A DNA stretch of 64,000 nucleotides from Alkalihalobacillus sp. CinArs1 (lineage in GTDB: Bacteria > Bacillota > Bacilli > Bacillales > Guptibacillaceae). The DNA is taken from the NCBI RefSeq assembly GCF_947387515.1, contig NZ_CANDOB010000002.1, forward strand, positions 124,001 through 188,000, read 5' to 3'. The notes under the pieces were generated by a model. It worked only from the letters and a program-made list of their open reading frames with translations. It did no database searches and was not told where the DNA came from. This document shows positions 63,903 through 64,000 of this stretch, piece after piece. Within the stretch, counting starts at the first letter, position 1, and each line of letters opens with the position of its first letter. The position numbers and the translations under genes were made by a program.

Positions 63903-64000
63903 GTGAGTCGCTCCTCTTTTAGTTTATTTCAATATTTCTGACAATTTTGTCACAACTTTTATTATACAAGTAATCGCGCGAATTTCAACACTATTCGACA

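Overview
The window looks like an ordinary stretch of chromosome from a spore-forming member of the Bacillaceae (Bacillota). The evidence is strong GGAGG-type ribosome binding sites, frequent TTG and GTG starts, a T-box leader, BirA-type operators in front of biotin genes, a YjcZ-family spore protein, a thioredoxin-type ArsC, a PBP3/PbpC homologue and a hut operon. I see no rRNA, tRNA, IS element, prophage or CRISPR array. The species cannot be named from the sequence.

Layout. 1-3.5 kb: the 3' end of a hot-dog thioesterase, an arsR-arsB-arsC operon on the minus strand and, divergent from it, an AhpD-like gene interrupted by one in-frame UGA exactly where the second Cys of the CxxC motif belongs. 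A SECIS-like hairpin follows the UGA, so this is a candidate selenoprotein. 3.5-9 kb: fatty acid desaturase, T-box-controlled divergent trpS, a VOC protein, a class D sortase with an upstream mini-ORF, bioB behind a BirA box, and an M50-type protein. 9-15.5 kb: DinB-like and serine hydrolase genes, then a second BirA box and the tight operon bioX(-like)-bioW-bioA-bioF-bioD. 15.5-20.8 kb: pbpC, prfC, an NTF2-like protein and an aldo-keto reductase.

20.9-31.5 kb is the most striking block: Hpt/pseudo-receiver/GGDEF/receiver protein, membrane HEAT-repeat protein, processive GT2 glycosyltransferase, a 1093-residue membrane-anchored extracytoplasmic glycosidase-like protein, a stand-alone receiver and a hybrid histidine kinase. 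Together these could form a complete phosphorelay and c-di-GMP module controlling synthesis of an extracellular polysaccharide.

31.6-42.3 kb: NAD-epimerase-like protein, DUF1801 protein, MFS transporter, stand-alone MprF-C-like (DUF2156) protein, secreted M14 carboxypeptidase, LVIVD-repeat protein, SDR and aldehyde dehydrogenase. 42.4-47.8 kb: quinone-reductase-like MDR enzyme, a three-gene heme-dependent N-demethylase/dimethylamine-monooxygenase-like cluster, and a TetR-MFS pair behind a perfect 18-bp palindrome. 47.9-51 kb: transglycosylase/CWB2 wall protein, Nudix protein, two arrays of an 11-bp motif with a 20-21 bp period, and a VOC protein. 51.3-58.3 kb: an AraC-type regulator with a degenerate receiver, then hutU-hutI-hutG and a YjiH-type membrane protein, without hutH or hutP. 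58.3-64 kb: SDR, divergent BCCT transporter, small membrane protein, class I fructose-bisphosphate aldolase and an AGCS amino-acid symporter.

Start codons were chosen from ribosome binding site spacing and are often shorter than the longest open frame. Functions come from motif recognition by eye; no database search was possible.
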